Source: Paenibacillus amylolyticus
GTDB taxonomy: Bacteria; Bacillota; Bacilli; Paenibacillales; Paenibacillaceae
Reading direction: 5' to 3'
Length of the DNA stretch: 64,000 nucleotides
Assembly (NCBI RefSeq): GCF_029689945.1
Contig: NZ_CP121451.1
Location: 1,240,001 to 1,304,000, forward strand
Shown: positions 30,232-38,184 of the stretch, in pieces
Layout: each line of letters opens with the position of its first letter
How positions within the stretch are numbered: the stretch's first letter is position 1
Position numbers and translations under genes: made by a program
Notes under the pieces: model-generated
Seen by the model: only the letters and a program-made list of their open reading frames with translations
Told to the model about the DNA's origin: nothing
Database searches by the model: none

Positions 30232-30690
30232 TTAAGTGTGCTGTAGAATCTGCGGCTTTTTGCTAAAACCGGTGCTTCCGGCTGTGAAGCCCATCTGACG
30301 ATAGAATTGATGTGCAGCGTCACGTTCCGGGCGATTGGCACTGTTCAGAGACAGGGAGTCCACGTTATGCGTGGCTGCCCATTGCTCAGCTTCAAGAATG
30401 AGCTGACGGCCGATGCCTGAGCCTCTGAACTTGTCGTGTACAACCAATGCCACGATGCGGCAGTGTCTTCCGTTCTTTTCGTACAGATAAGACGTCTGTA
30501 ATCCGATCAGTCCAACTACGCGTCCGCGTACCTCAGCTACCAGTGTCGTAAAGTTTGCGTCTGCAGCAATGTGCGTATAGCGCACCTCCATCTCGGCGAA
30601 CGTGGTGGGGTAACCGAGCTGATCCATCAGAATGACCATATCTTGCAGATCGGTAGGGGAGCTATGTCTAATCGTCACATCCAGGCTCAT
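30232..30690 (-). CDS. GNAT-family N-acetyltransferase
   Basis: 152 residues with the GNAT core: TTLVAEVRGRVVGLIGLQTS, then the acetyl-CoA loop VVHDKFRGSGIGRQLILEAE and the C-terminal NSANRPERDAAHQFYRQMGF. The ATG overlaps the stop of the D-Ala-D-Ala ligase gene (ATGA) and has GGAGG upstream inside that gene, so the two are translationally coupled. The acceptor is unknown; coupling to a peptidoglycan-precursor enzyme suggests an amino acid, peptide or cell-wall-active compound, by inference. Confidence 0.87.
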   Translation of the reverse strand: MSLDVTIRHSSPTDLQDMVILMDQLGYPTTFAEMEVRYTHIAADANFTTLVAEVRGRVVGLIGLQTSYLYEKNGRHCRIVALVVHDKFRGSGIGRQLILEAEQWAATHNVDSLSLNSANRPERDAAHQFYRQMGFTAGSTGFSKKPQILQHT

Positions 30691-31607
30691 AATGTTGTAT
30701 CCTCCTTGGGTCTTTCCTTCAATGAAAGTTCAATAATGGAATCCAGTAGCTCTGCAAAAGAAATGCCTGCAGCGGCTGCACTTTTGGGCAGCAGACTGTT
30801 ACGGGTAAGACCCGGCAGCGTGTTCACTTCAAGCACATACGGCAAGCCTTCCCGAATCATCATATCCACGCGAGCGTAGACGCTGCATTTGAGCACCTGA
30901 TAGCAGGCCAGGGCCGCAGCTTCGACGCGATGGTGAAGGTCCACAGGCAATTGCACTACCTGCTCATCGGCTCCGTGGTCATCGTATTTGGACGCATAAT
31001 CGAAAAATGCAGCGTTCGAACGAATGGAGATCACCGGCAGCATCTTGCCATCCAGAATGGCACAGGTAATCTCTTCACCTTCGATATACTGTTCAATCAT
31101 GACCGTATCATCCCAGGCCAGGGCAGCCTCTACAGCAGCGGGCAGGGCGGAAGCTTCCTTCACCACTTGGGTACCAATGCTGGAACCGCCTGAATTGGGT
31201 TTGACCACCACGGGGTACGTTAATTGTTGAACCGTAATGGAAGACAGTTCCTCCATATGGCTCACCCGCAGCCATTCTCCGGTAAGGACACCTGCCTGCT
31301 GCATGAGCTGTTTGGACATGTCTTTATCCATGCACACGCTGCTTGCCAGCACACCACAGCCCGTGTAGGGAATCCCCAGGGATTCCAGTGTGCCCTGAAC
31401 CGTACCGTCTTCGCCGTATTTACCATGCAAGGCAAGCAGTGCCACATCGATCCCCGCCGACTTGTCGATCAGATCGCGTTTGGTATTCAGTTCAATGGGC
31501 ACTACCTCGTATCTATCTCTATTCAGATTCGCAATCATCTCCTGTCCCGTGAGCAGGGATATAGCCCGCTCTGAAGATGTACCGCCCATAATCACGCCAA
31601 CTTTCAT
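30687..31607 (-). CDS. ddl: D-alanine--D-alanine ligase
   Basis: 306 residues. ATP-grasp enzyme that joins two D-Ala residues for peptidoglycan precursors in the cytoplasm. Visible motifs: VIMGGTSSERAISLLTG at the N-terminus, ALHGKYGEDGTVQGTLESLG, VVKPNSGGSSIGT (ATP loop), MIEQYIEGEEITCAIL and the C-terminal YVLEVNTLPGLTRNSLLPKS with the metal-binding Glu and Asn. The loop FFDYASKY keeps the Tyr typical of D-Ala-D-Ala rather than VanA-type depsipeptide ligases. ATG 31607 follows AAGGAGG. It lies 12 bases after a MocR regulator gene, as in the DdlR-Ddl arrangement known from Brevibacillus, though there the genes are divergent. Confidence 0.92.
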   Translation of the reverse strand: MKVGVIMGGTSSERAISLLTGQEMIANLNRDRYEVVPIELNTKRDLIDKSAGIDVALLALHGKYGEDGTVQGTLESLGIPYTGCGVLASSVCMDKDMSKQLMQQAGVLTGEWLRVSHMEELSSITVQQLTYPVVVKPNSGGSSIGTQVVKEASALPAAVEAALAWDDTVMIEQYIEGEEITCAILDGKMLPVISIRSNAAFFDYASKYDDHGADEQVVQLPVDLHHRVEAAALACYQVLKCSVYARVDMMIREGLPYVLEVNTLPGLTRNSLLPKSAAAAGISFAELLDSIIELSLKERPKEDTTL

Positions 31608-31619
31608 GTGAAATCCTCC

Positions 31620-33073
31620 TTATCTCATGTGGGTTGCTGTCTCGCCAATGATGCGAATGCCTTTACGTATATTTTCATCGCTGACTCTGGAGAAACCCAG
31701 ACGCATTGTGTTTACGCCCTGACCGGGTTCCAGATAAAAGGTATCCCCTGGTGTGAACGTTACACCTTTCACTTTACAAGCCTCCAGCAGTTCACGAGTT
31801 CTGTATTCTGACGGGAACTGCACGAACAGGTGCAGACCCCCTCACCGGAGATCCGGCACATGGGCAGATGCTGCTTCAGGCAACGCACAACCAATTCATA
31901 TTTTCGCTTATACTCCGTGCGAGCCCGCTTCAGGTACTTCTCGAAATTACCGTTGCTCAGATATTGATACAATAACGATTGATCCAGCGTGGAGGTATGG
32001 ATGCTGCGTGCCCGTTTCATACTCTCCAGATAATCAATCAGCTCTGCATCCGCAATAACCCAACCCACCCGCAGTCCCGGGAACAACACTTTGGAGAAGC
32101 TGCCCAGATACACCAGCCCGTTGCCTTTACCCATACTGGCAATCAGGGGCGAGACGTGGGAGCCGGAATAGCGTAATTCTTCGTTGAATCCGTCCTCAAT
32201 GATGGGTACCTGATACTTGTTCATCAACCGGATGATCTCTGCACGTTTCGCAGGTGAAGTCACAATCCCGGTTGGATTGTGGTAGGAGGGCACGAGGTAC
32301 GCCAGATCATATGGACTTGCTTCAAGCTCATGTTCGAGCTGCTTCAAGTTCAGGCCATCCGGCTCCATGTTTACACCGGTCAGGTGAAACTGGTGCAATT
32401 TTAGATTTTTGATTGCCGTGTGGTGCGTTGGATTCTCACAGAGCGCTTTTCCGCTTTTTTTGCGTAATGCTCCAAGCACCAGGTCGAATCCTTCCGTGAA
32501 TCCGTTGGTAATCAGAATGTCCTTGCCACGGAGGTCAACCCCTTTGTTCTCCATATAACGCAGTAAATAGTTCATCAGTGGTCTGTATCCTTGCGCATAG
32601 CCGTAATTCAGCAGTACTTCGCCTTCAAGTGACATACGATCCAGAAAAGCCCGCTTCACATTGTGCAGATCGAACAGCTTCTCATCCGGTGCAATGCTGG
32701 TAAACGAGATCTCGCCGCGCTCTGCCCCGGAGCCATGCTTCATCAGATCGTACTGCTCTGCCTGAATGGCATACTCGCTCATCTCGGTCGTCCAGTCCAA
32801 TCGCCAGCTCGCCGCTGTTGCCTCAGGTGCTGCAATGGAAGCACTGACGTAATTGCCTTTGCCTTTGACGGCATAGATCAGACCTTCATCCTCAAGCTCG
32901 GCATAAGCGAGCAGGACCGTGCTGCGACTAACCTTCATGAGGGTGCTGAGTTCACGGGTCGAGGGCAGCTTTTGTTTGGCTTGCAGACCACCTTTGAGCA
33001 TCAATCGCTTCATATAATCTTTGACTTGTATATATACAGGGCGGTCCTCCGTCAATTGCAGATCGGAATACAT
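31620..33073 (-). CDS. MocR-type (GntR-aminotransferase fusion) regulator, DdlR/PdxR-like (frame broken once)
   Basis: About 484 residues once repaired. The N-terminal winged helix is GLQAKQKLPSTRELSTLMKV then SRSTVLLAYAELEDEGLIY. The rest is an aminotransferase fold-I domain with YAQGYRPLMNYLLRYMENKG, VPSYHNPTGIVTSPAKRAEI and the PLP-lysine region YLGSFSKVLFPGLRVGWVIA. Start chosen at ATG 33073, seven bases after GGGAG; the open frame extends further upstream but without a ribosome site. The frame breaks at the C run 31837-31841 (one base missing), after which GLHLFVQFPSEYRTREL continues. These regulators bind PLP, sometimes with D-Ala, and control PLP or D-Ala-D-Ala ligase genes. Co-directional with ddl. 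Confidence 0.86.
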
Positions 33074-33104
33074 CCCATCACTCCCTCTACTGGTATCTTG
33101 CCAT

Positions 33105-33110
33105 ATTATA
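33105..33110 (-). promoter_or_regulatory. Putative -10 element of the MocR-ddl-GNAT operon
   Basis: TATAAT on the minus strand, about 32 bases before the MocR start. The hexamer 17 bases upstream (ATCGTG) is a poor -35, as expected for a promoter needing an activator. MocR proteins often activate or self-regulate from such sites. Confidence 0.4.
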
Positions 33111-33176
33111 AACCCCGCAGAAAGAACCACGATACCTCTGTTTCCTTGCGAGTGTGGTTGGTCGTTCGTGCAAACG

Positions 33177-33205
33177 CAAAAAAGCCCTGGCATTATGCCT
33201 GGGCC
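33177..33205 (-). terminator. Rho-independent terminator on the minus strand upstream of the MocR gene
   Basis: On the minus strand GCCCAGGCAT pairs with ATGCCAGGGC (one mismatch) and is followed by T6. It faces transcription coming from the 33.2-33.5 kb non-coding region and ends about 100 bases before the MocR start codon. No gene I recognise precedes it. Confidence 0.7.
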
Positions 33206-33746
33206 TGGTGGTGAAACGTGATCCATCTTCTATAGTACTGCTGCTATAACTCTACAGTTGCATTACATGACTAGTCTCTCTAGGATCGATAGCTATCTGA
33301 CCTTCTACGTGTGTCTATTAACTTCAGTACGACTATAATTGCAGGCTTTCTAGGTGATACTTAAAATCTACAGTGAATCAATGAATCTGGGTCTTTCTAC
33401 GTTTGCTTGCTGCAAGGGTCGATTAGATGATGAATCTACAATCTATAAGCTAAGGTTCTTGCTAACTGTACTCTTGTTGTGATCACATAACAGAATTCAG
33501 CATGAAAAAGAGTTTCAATCATAGGGTACAATAGACGGAGGTAGATATAAAGACGTATGTCTCAGTGCCCAATTTCTTCCTCATACCCCTATAGTACCAC
33601 TTTGAATCAGGGAAGTTAACCTTTTTTTTGAAATATTTGTCGTAATAGCGAAAATTGCGTGAATTGTACTTCATATAGATTGAAATGGTGTCCCTTTATA
33701 ATATGTGATAGGATGTAAACCTATAGATAATGAGGAAGTGAGCCTA
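33206..33746. other. Non-coding region of about 540 bases; candidate small RNA on the minus strand
   Basis: No protein gene is supported. On the minus strand, TTGAAA near 33514 could be a -35 element, with only a weak -10 after it, and a terminator lies at 33177-33205. This leaves room for a transcript of about 280-300 nt. The minus-strand text repeats short words such as GTAGA and TATAG. On the plus strand the part near 33690-33740 is the promoter and leader of the GIY-YIG gene. Confidence 0.35.
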
Positions 33747-34103
33747 TTGATTAATATTACCGTGCCAACACCAGATGTAACCATTACCAAGCAGGTTGAT
33801 CCACAGCTTAGCCACATTTATGGATTCACTGATTTTCACCTGATTACCCGGGAGCTGGGCGGGATTTTCATGTTTTACAATGCCGCTGGAGAGCTGTTGT
33901 TTGTCGGGAAAGCACGAAAATTAAGACCCCGCATCAAAAAGCATTTTGAAGATACCGTATCCCCAATCAAGAACCACCGCGAGGAAGTAACGAAGATTGA
34001 AGTGTGCGTGATTGAAGATCCCGTAGATCGTGAAATTTACGAGACCTATATCATTAACACCATGCGTGCGAAATACAATGTAGACAAAGTGTTGTACAAA
34101 TAA
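33747..34103 (+). CDS. GIY-YIG nuclease-fold protein
   Basis: 118 residues. The GIY-YIG core is seen as GGIFMFYNAAGELLFVGKAR followed by KLRPRIKKHFED, with the family Arg and a distal IYETYIINTMRAKYNVDK bearing the Glu. The motif pair is divergent (GIF and FVG). I chose TTG 33747 because GAGG lies before it; the frame is open to 33705. Such short GIY-YIG proteins are often named nucleotide excision repair endonucleases after UvrC, but they hold only the nuclease domain. Function is uncertain. Confidence 0.8.
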   Translation: MINITVPTPDVTITKQVDPQLSHIYGFTDFHLITRELGGIFMFYNAAGELLFVGKARKLRPRIKKHFEDTVSPIKNHREEVTKIEVCVIEDPVDREIYETYIINTMRAKYNVDKVLYK

Positions 34104-34313
34104 TACGCATAAAAGCAACTGAATATGCAATGTCTGGGACATATGTCCTAAGAGCTGCGCTAGCGGGTAAGGATGTAATCGAAGGATTGCATCCGATCCC
34201 TTCTAGTGCACTCCGGATCTTTCAAGGGAATAGTTTGTTGAATTGAAAACGTAGCATGCCCAAACAAATGTAGTATCACAGAAATACCAAATACATATAA
34301 AGAGGTGATTGTG

Positions 34314-35060
34314 TTGATCGGTCGTAGCGGTAACCCTACACTTAAAGACAGCACGTTTGAAAACAGAGGATATGGAGAAGATCGGTATCAGAATTACATG
34401 ACGATCAACGGCACGGTGAACAAAGCGTTTATTACGCTGGTGATCCTGCTGGCTAGTGCTTTTGCAACCTGGATGATGTTCTTTGACGGACAACAAGTGA
34501 TGCCGCTCGCGTATGGCGGTTTAATTGTTGGTTTCATTCTGGCGCTTGTCATTTCGTTCAAACCGGTAACGGCACCCTATCTTGTACCCATCTATGCGGT
34601 AGCTGAGGGATTGTTCCTCGGGGCACTCTCTGCAACCTATGAATCCCTGTATAACGGGATTACCTTGCAGGCCGCCCTGTTGACGATGGCTGTATTCATT
34701 GCGCTGTTGATGGCATACAAAACGAAATTGATCAAAGCTACGGAGAACTTCAAGCTGGGTGTTGTGGCTGCAACCGGTGGCATCATGATTATGTATCTGC
34801 TGAGTTTTGTCCTTGGTTTCTTCGGCATTTCGATTCCTTATCTACATGATAACAGTTTGATTGGCATCGGTATTTCAGTCGTGATCGTCATTGTGGCTGC
34901 TCTCAATCTGGTCCTTGATTTTGACTTCATCGAGGGTGGTGCTGAACGTGGTGCGCCTAAATACATGGAATGGTACGGTGCATTCGGATTGATGGTTACC
35001 CTGGTATGGCTGTACATCGAGATCATCCGCCTGCTTGGCAAATTGCGGAGCCGGGACTAG
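34314..35060 (+). CDS. Bax inhibitor-1/YccA family membrane protein
   Basis: About 248 residues with a hydrophilic N-terminus and seven hydrophobic segments, for example AFITLVILLASAFATWMMFF and LGVVAATGGIMIMYLLSFVL. The C-terminal LVLDFDFIEGGAERGAPKYM then EWYGAFGLMVTLVWLYIEII is the family signature, including the paired Asp residues tied to pH-dependent calcium leak in the B. subtilis homologue YetJ. Start is TTG 34314, six bases after AGAGGTG; a GTG at 34305 overlaps that site. Role in ion homeostasis is by family; nothing here narrows it. Confidence 0.88.
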   Translation: MIGRSGNPTLKDSTFENRGYGEDRYQNYMTINGTVNKAFITLVILLASAFATWMMFFDGQQVMPLAYGGLIVGFILALVISFKPVTAPYLVPIYAVAEGLFLGALSATYESLYNGITLQAALLTMAVFIALLMAYKTKLIKATENFKLGVVAATGGIMIMYLLSFVLGFFGISIPYLHDNSLIGIGISVVIVIVAALNLVLDFDFIEGGAERGAPKYMEWYGAFGLMVTLVWLYIEIIRLLGKLRSRD

Positions 35061-35117
35061 TTCCTGCTTCAACACGTTAGAGATATAACTGGAATGAGGA
35101 TGTAAAGGTAGAAAGCT

Positions 35118-35158
35118 TAAAAGCTAACGCGTGATACTCACGTCGTTGGCTTTTTTTG
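35118..35158 (+). terminator. Rho-independent terminator after the Bax-inhibitor-like gene
   Basis: AAAGCTAACG pairs with CGTTGGCTTT (one mismatch) around a loop containing TGA...TCA, followed by a T7 tract. Confidence 0.8.
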
Positions 35159-35280
35159 TTTTATCTGGAGATAGTCTGAAAGCAACATTGAGAGTAGAAG
35201 GAGGGCATTGGTGTAGAGTGAGGTGTGTACATGTTACCATATTTGGATTGACGATCTGGAAATAGTTATGTTATTTTATT

Positions 35281-35299
35281 GATAATGATTATCATTTTC
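35281..35299. promoter_or_regulatory. Fur box upstream of the Btr-like regulator
   Basis: GATAATGATTATCATTTTC matches the classical Fur consensus GATAATGATAATCATTATC at 17 of 19 positions. It lies 75 bases before the regulator start, so iron-replete repression of the siderophore sensor is expected. Confidence 0.85.
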
Positions 35300-35373
35300 G
35301 TTTAGAGGTTATTAAGTTGTCTGCCGTTATCATTCTCTAGCTAAATATCAAGCAGATCGAAAGGAGTGGCCTC

Positions 35374-36588
35374 ATGTTAATGGAAAATGATTCGCAGATT
35401 GCTGCGTACCAGCCTGTTACCGGCCGCAGTCCCAAGACGGATCTTGCCAACGTTAAAACATACATGGACAAGCATTACGACCAGCCCCTATCGATTGCAG
35501 ATCTTGCCTCGAAAGCGGGAATCAGTCCGAAATATTTCGTGGATCTGTTCAAGAAAACGTATGGACAGAGTGCAATGGAGTATCTTACTGATCTGCGCAT
35601 TAATCGCGCCAAGCGATATCTGAAGGAATCCCGGTACAAGCTTCGCGATATTGCGCTGAGGGTGGGATATAGTGACGAGTACTATTTTAGCCGTAAATTT
35701 AAAAAGGAAGTTGGCGTATCTCCTTCGGATTATGCGAAAAACGCCAGAAAACGGATTGCCACCTGCTCTTCCAGTGTGATTGGACAGCTTCTGGCACTCA
35801 ATGTCATTCCCGTCGCTGCACCCATCGACCCCAAGTGGACGGCGTATTATTATAATGCACATCGTACAGAGATCCAGTCCCATCTGAAATTGACGGACCC
35901 TTACACGAGTTGGCGGTTTGAGGCCAACGTGGAACGGTTGATTCATATTCGTCCTGATGCCATCGTGGGCACAGATCAGATTAGTGAACAAGATCAGGCC
36001 CAATTGGCCGAGATTGCGCCTTGCTGTTTTGTCCCCAAACATCATTCAGATTGGCGGACACAGCTGCGCATGATTGGATCATTTCTGGAGCGGGAGGAAC
36101 AGGCGGAGCAATGGATATACATGTACAACCAGCGAGCAGAAAAAGCGCGTGAATCGGTACAGCGGGAAGTGGGCCGGGAAAAAGTGATCGTCGTGCGGGT
36201 CTATGGACAGAGTCTGTACCTCTATAGCAATCCCGGTATTGAAGAAGTATTATACGGAGCGCTGCAACTGGATACGTTCTCTGATCTTAGTGCCAATCAT
36301 CCGTTAACGCTGGAGCAGCTCGCTGCAATGAACCCGGATCGAATTCTTGTTATGGTGTGTCCCGAAGCAGCTTCACGGGCGTATTGGCTCAGTTTGCAGC
36401 ATTCGGTTACATGGCGTCAGCTCAAGGCCATTCGTCAATATCAGGTCCATCTGATCACAGGCGACCCTTGGTTTGATTATTCGGCTGTAGGCGTGATGCG
36501 TATGCTGGATGAAGCGCTACTGATCTTCACGGGATATTGTCCAAACATTTATCTGGATAACGTCCATGGTGATTCCCGGGCAACGTGA
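35374..36588 (+). CDS. AraC-type regulator fused to a siderophore-binding domain (Btr-like)
   Basis: 404 residues. The N-terminal ~120 residues are an AraC DNA-binding domain (LSIADLASKAGISPKYFVDL; LRDIALRVGYSDEYYFSRKF). The rest (about 130-395) resembles an iron-siderophore periplasmic-binding domain of the FeuA fold (ERLIHIRPDAIVGTDQISEQ; LEQLAAMNPDRILVMVCPEA) but has no signal peptide, so it acts in the cytoplasm. B. subtilis Btr works this way: it binds bacillibactin and activates feuABC. Here the DNA-binding part is at the N-terminus and no further input domain is seen. It precedes the FeuA-like gene and is under a Fur box, giving double control by iron and siderophore. Confidence 0.87.
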   Translation: MLMENDSQIAAYQPVTGRSPKTDLANVKTYMDKHYDQPLSIADLASKAGISPKYFVDLFKKTYGQSAMEYLTDLRINRAKRYLKESRYKLRDIALRVGYSDEYYFSRKFKKEVGVSPSDYAKNARKRIATCSSSVIGQLLALNVIPVAAPIDPKWTAYYYNAHRTEIQSHLKLTDPYTSWRFEANVERLIHIRPDAIVGTDQISEQDQAQLAEIAPCCFVPKHHSDWRTQLRMIGSFLEREEQAEQWIYMYNQRAEKARESVQREVGREKVIVVRVYGQSLYLYSNPGIEEVLYGALQLDTFSDLSANHPLTLEQLAAMNPDRILVMVCPEAASRAYWLSLQHSVTWRQLKAIRQYQVHLITGDPWFDYSAVGVMRMLDEALLIFTGYCPNIYLDNVHGDSRAT

Positions 36589-36609
36589 CATATAATCCTT
36601 GTATCTAAA

Positions 36610-36624
36610 TGAGAATGTTTATCA
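36610..36624. promoter_or_regulatory. Fur-box-like site upstream of the binding-protein gene
   Basis: TGAGAATGTTTATCA matches the 7-1-7 core TGATAATnATTATCA at 12 of 14 fixed positions. It is 16 bases before the FeuA-like start, where bound repressor would block the promoter or leader. Confidence 0.6.
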
Positions 36625-36639
36625 AGGGGGATATCACAC

Positions 36640-37689
36640 ATGTTTTACTATATCAAAAACATCGGACAACGTTCCGTTGGTCGAAAATTCCGCAGAGCCA
36701 GGCTCTCAGCCCTGATTCTACTTATGTTAATGACAGGACTGTTGTCTGCCTGTGGCGCAGCATCCGAGAATACAGGATCAGCCCAAGAGGAGCAGCCCGC
36801 AACGGAGACTTCAACCCCGGCTTCTACCGAGACGGTTGTAGAGGAAGAACAAGCGAAAGAAACGGCGGCTGAACGCACCGTAAAAGACGATTTGGGACAT
36901 GATGTGATTGTTCCAGCCAAGACTGAACGTGTATTTGCGCCATATCTGGAAGATTCCCTGTTAACCCTTGGTGTAAAGCCCGGTAGCCCAATGGGCGAGT
37001 GGTACGAAAGGACATGTCTATCTCCAGGATCAGCTCAGTGATGTGCCTACACTTGATTTCTCCAGTGGGTTACCTTCACCTGAAGCGTTGATGTCGTATA
37101 GACCGGACTTTATTATTTTACATACGGCCCAATATGCCGAGAACGGGGTATACGAGAGTTATTCCAAGATCGCACCGACCTACGTATTTACGAACGCTTC
37201 GGGTGATGTAGAGAAGTCATTGCAGATCATTGGTGATCTGCTGGGCAAAACGGCTGAAGCCGAAAAAGCCATTGAAACCTACCATGCCAAGGTTGAGTCA
37301 GCCAAAGCTGAACTGGCGAAAGTAGCCGAAGGCAAAAAGCAGCCATCATCCGTTTTGCCCCGCGTGGCATCAGCATGATGGGTGGCAACTACTTCAGCGG
37401 TTACGTCGTATATGAACAACTGGGACTTGGTAAGCCTGCATTAGTCGAGTCGGAGAACAGCGCTATTGTATCCGCTGAGGTATTACCCGAGATTGATGCC
37501 GACTTTATTTTCACCGTTGAACAGGGCCCGGGCAGTATGAAGGAAATGACCGAAACCAACGTATGGAACAGTATGCCTGCGGTAAAAGCAGGGCATGTGT
37601 ACGCTGTCGAGCCAGCTCCGTGGCTGGGGGGTGGATTAATCGCATACGGTCATGTTATCGATGATACACTCAAAGCGTTAACGCAATAA
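36640..37689 (+). CDS. Iron-siderophore substrate-binding lipoprotein, FeuA-like (frame broken twice)
   Basis: About 350 residues once repaired. The lipoprotein signal ends in LLSAC (near residue 33); a Glu/Thr-rich linker precedes a TroA-type binding domain: TVKDDLGHDVIVPAKTERVF, YRPDFIILHTAQYAE, the long backbone helix EKAIETYHAKVESAKAELAK, and NVWNSMPAVKAGHVYAVEPA. Breaks: an extra base at the C run 36979-36981 (then VAQWASGTKGHVYLQDQLSD) and a lost A at 37334-37338 (then AAIIRFAPRGISMMGGNYFS). It should capture the ferric catecholate at the cell surface. No permease or ATPase gene accompanies it here, so FeuBC-type partners must lie elsewhere. A terminator follows. Confidence 0.85.
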
Positions 37690-37701
37690 TTGGAAAAGTA
37701 T

Positions 37702-37771
37702 AACTCCCTTTGGAGTGCCGGGAACCGGATGTTAATCCAATGTTTCGGGTACCCATGAGGGAGTTTTTTTA
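37702..37771 (+). terminator. Rho-independent terminator after the FeuA-like gene
   Basis: AACTCCCT at 37702-37709 pairs perfectly with AGGGAGTT at 37758-37765 and runs into a T7 tract. The wide loop can fold further (CGGGAACC with GGGTACCC). Confidence 0.75.
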
Positions 37772-37882
37772 CAATTGAAACGTGAACATGATATGACATA
37801 AATATGGAAATATGGAGATAATCAAAATGATTTCTGGATATCGTCCATGGGACAGCCGCATCCACTCTTTTATAATTGGTAA

Positions 37883-37897
37883 TGAGAATCAATCTCA
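37883..37897. promoter_or_regulatory. Fur-box-like site upstream of the siderophore operon
   Basis: TGAGAATCAATCTCA matches the 7-1-7 Fur core at 11 of 14 fixed positions and is nearly self-complementary. It lies about 300 bases before the esterase gene, so a long leader would follow the promoter. Confidence 0.6.
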
Positions 37898-38000
37898 CAT
37901 ACAGATTATTTATTTAATTAACCATAACCAATATAAGTTGAATTTATGAACTACACAGAAACGGAGAAGTCAGAAAAAACCTGAAGAAGCGAAGCGTGCG

Positions 38001-38092
38001 CCTAAAAGCTTTCTGAAAGAAAGCTACTCCGGAAGCATACGCTATCTCCGGATTTCTCCCTTGTAAAGGGGGATGAAGGAAATCTGGAGATA
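38001..38092 (+). ncRNA. Candidate structured leader element of the siderophore operon
   Basis: Two adjacent hairpins can form. The first is AGCTTTCT (38007-38014), loop GAA, AGAAAGCT (38018-38025). The second is a 14-bp stem, TATCTCCGGATTTC (38043-38056) with GAAATCTGGAGATA (38079-38092), with one G-U pair. TCCGGA occurs on both sides of the gap between them. The region 37772-38184 has no gene and otherwise holds the Fur-box-like site. It may be a 5' leader element or a dispersed genomic repeat; I cannot tell from one copy. Confidence 0.45.
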
Positions 38093-38184
38093 ACAGCGAT
38101 CGAAAGGTTATTTTGACGGCGTAGTGTATGTGTAGTTCAGTATTTAACTTATATAAGCAGAACAACGAGGAGGACCCATCCGTA

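Noticed and set aside
33177..33500. T-box or other known riboswitch before the MocR gene
   Set aside because: The T-box core sequence is absent and I recognise no known aptamer; kept only as an orphan-terminator finding.
34164..34206. Hairpin GGATGTAAT/ATTGCATCC before the Bax-inhibitor-like gene as a terminator
   Set aside because: It has no T tract on either side; it could be chance or a leader structure, so it was not listed as a feature.
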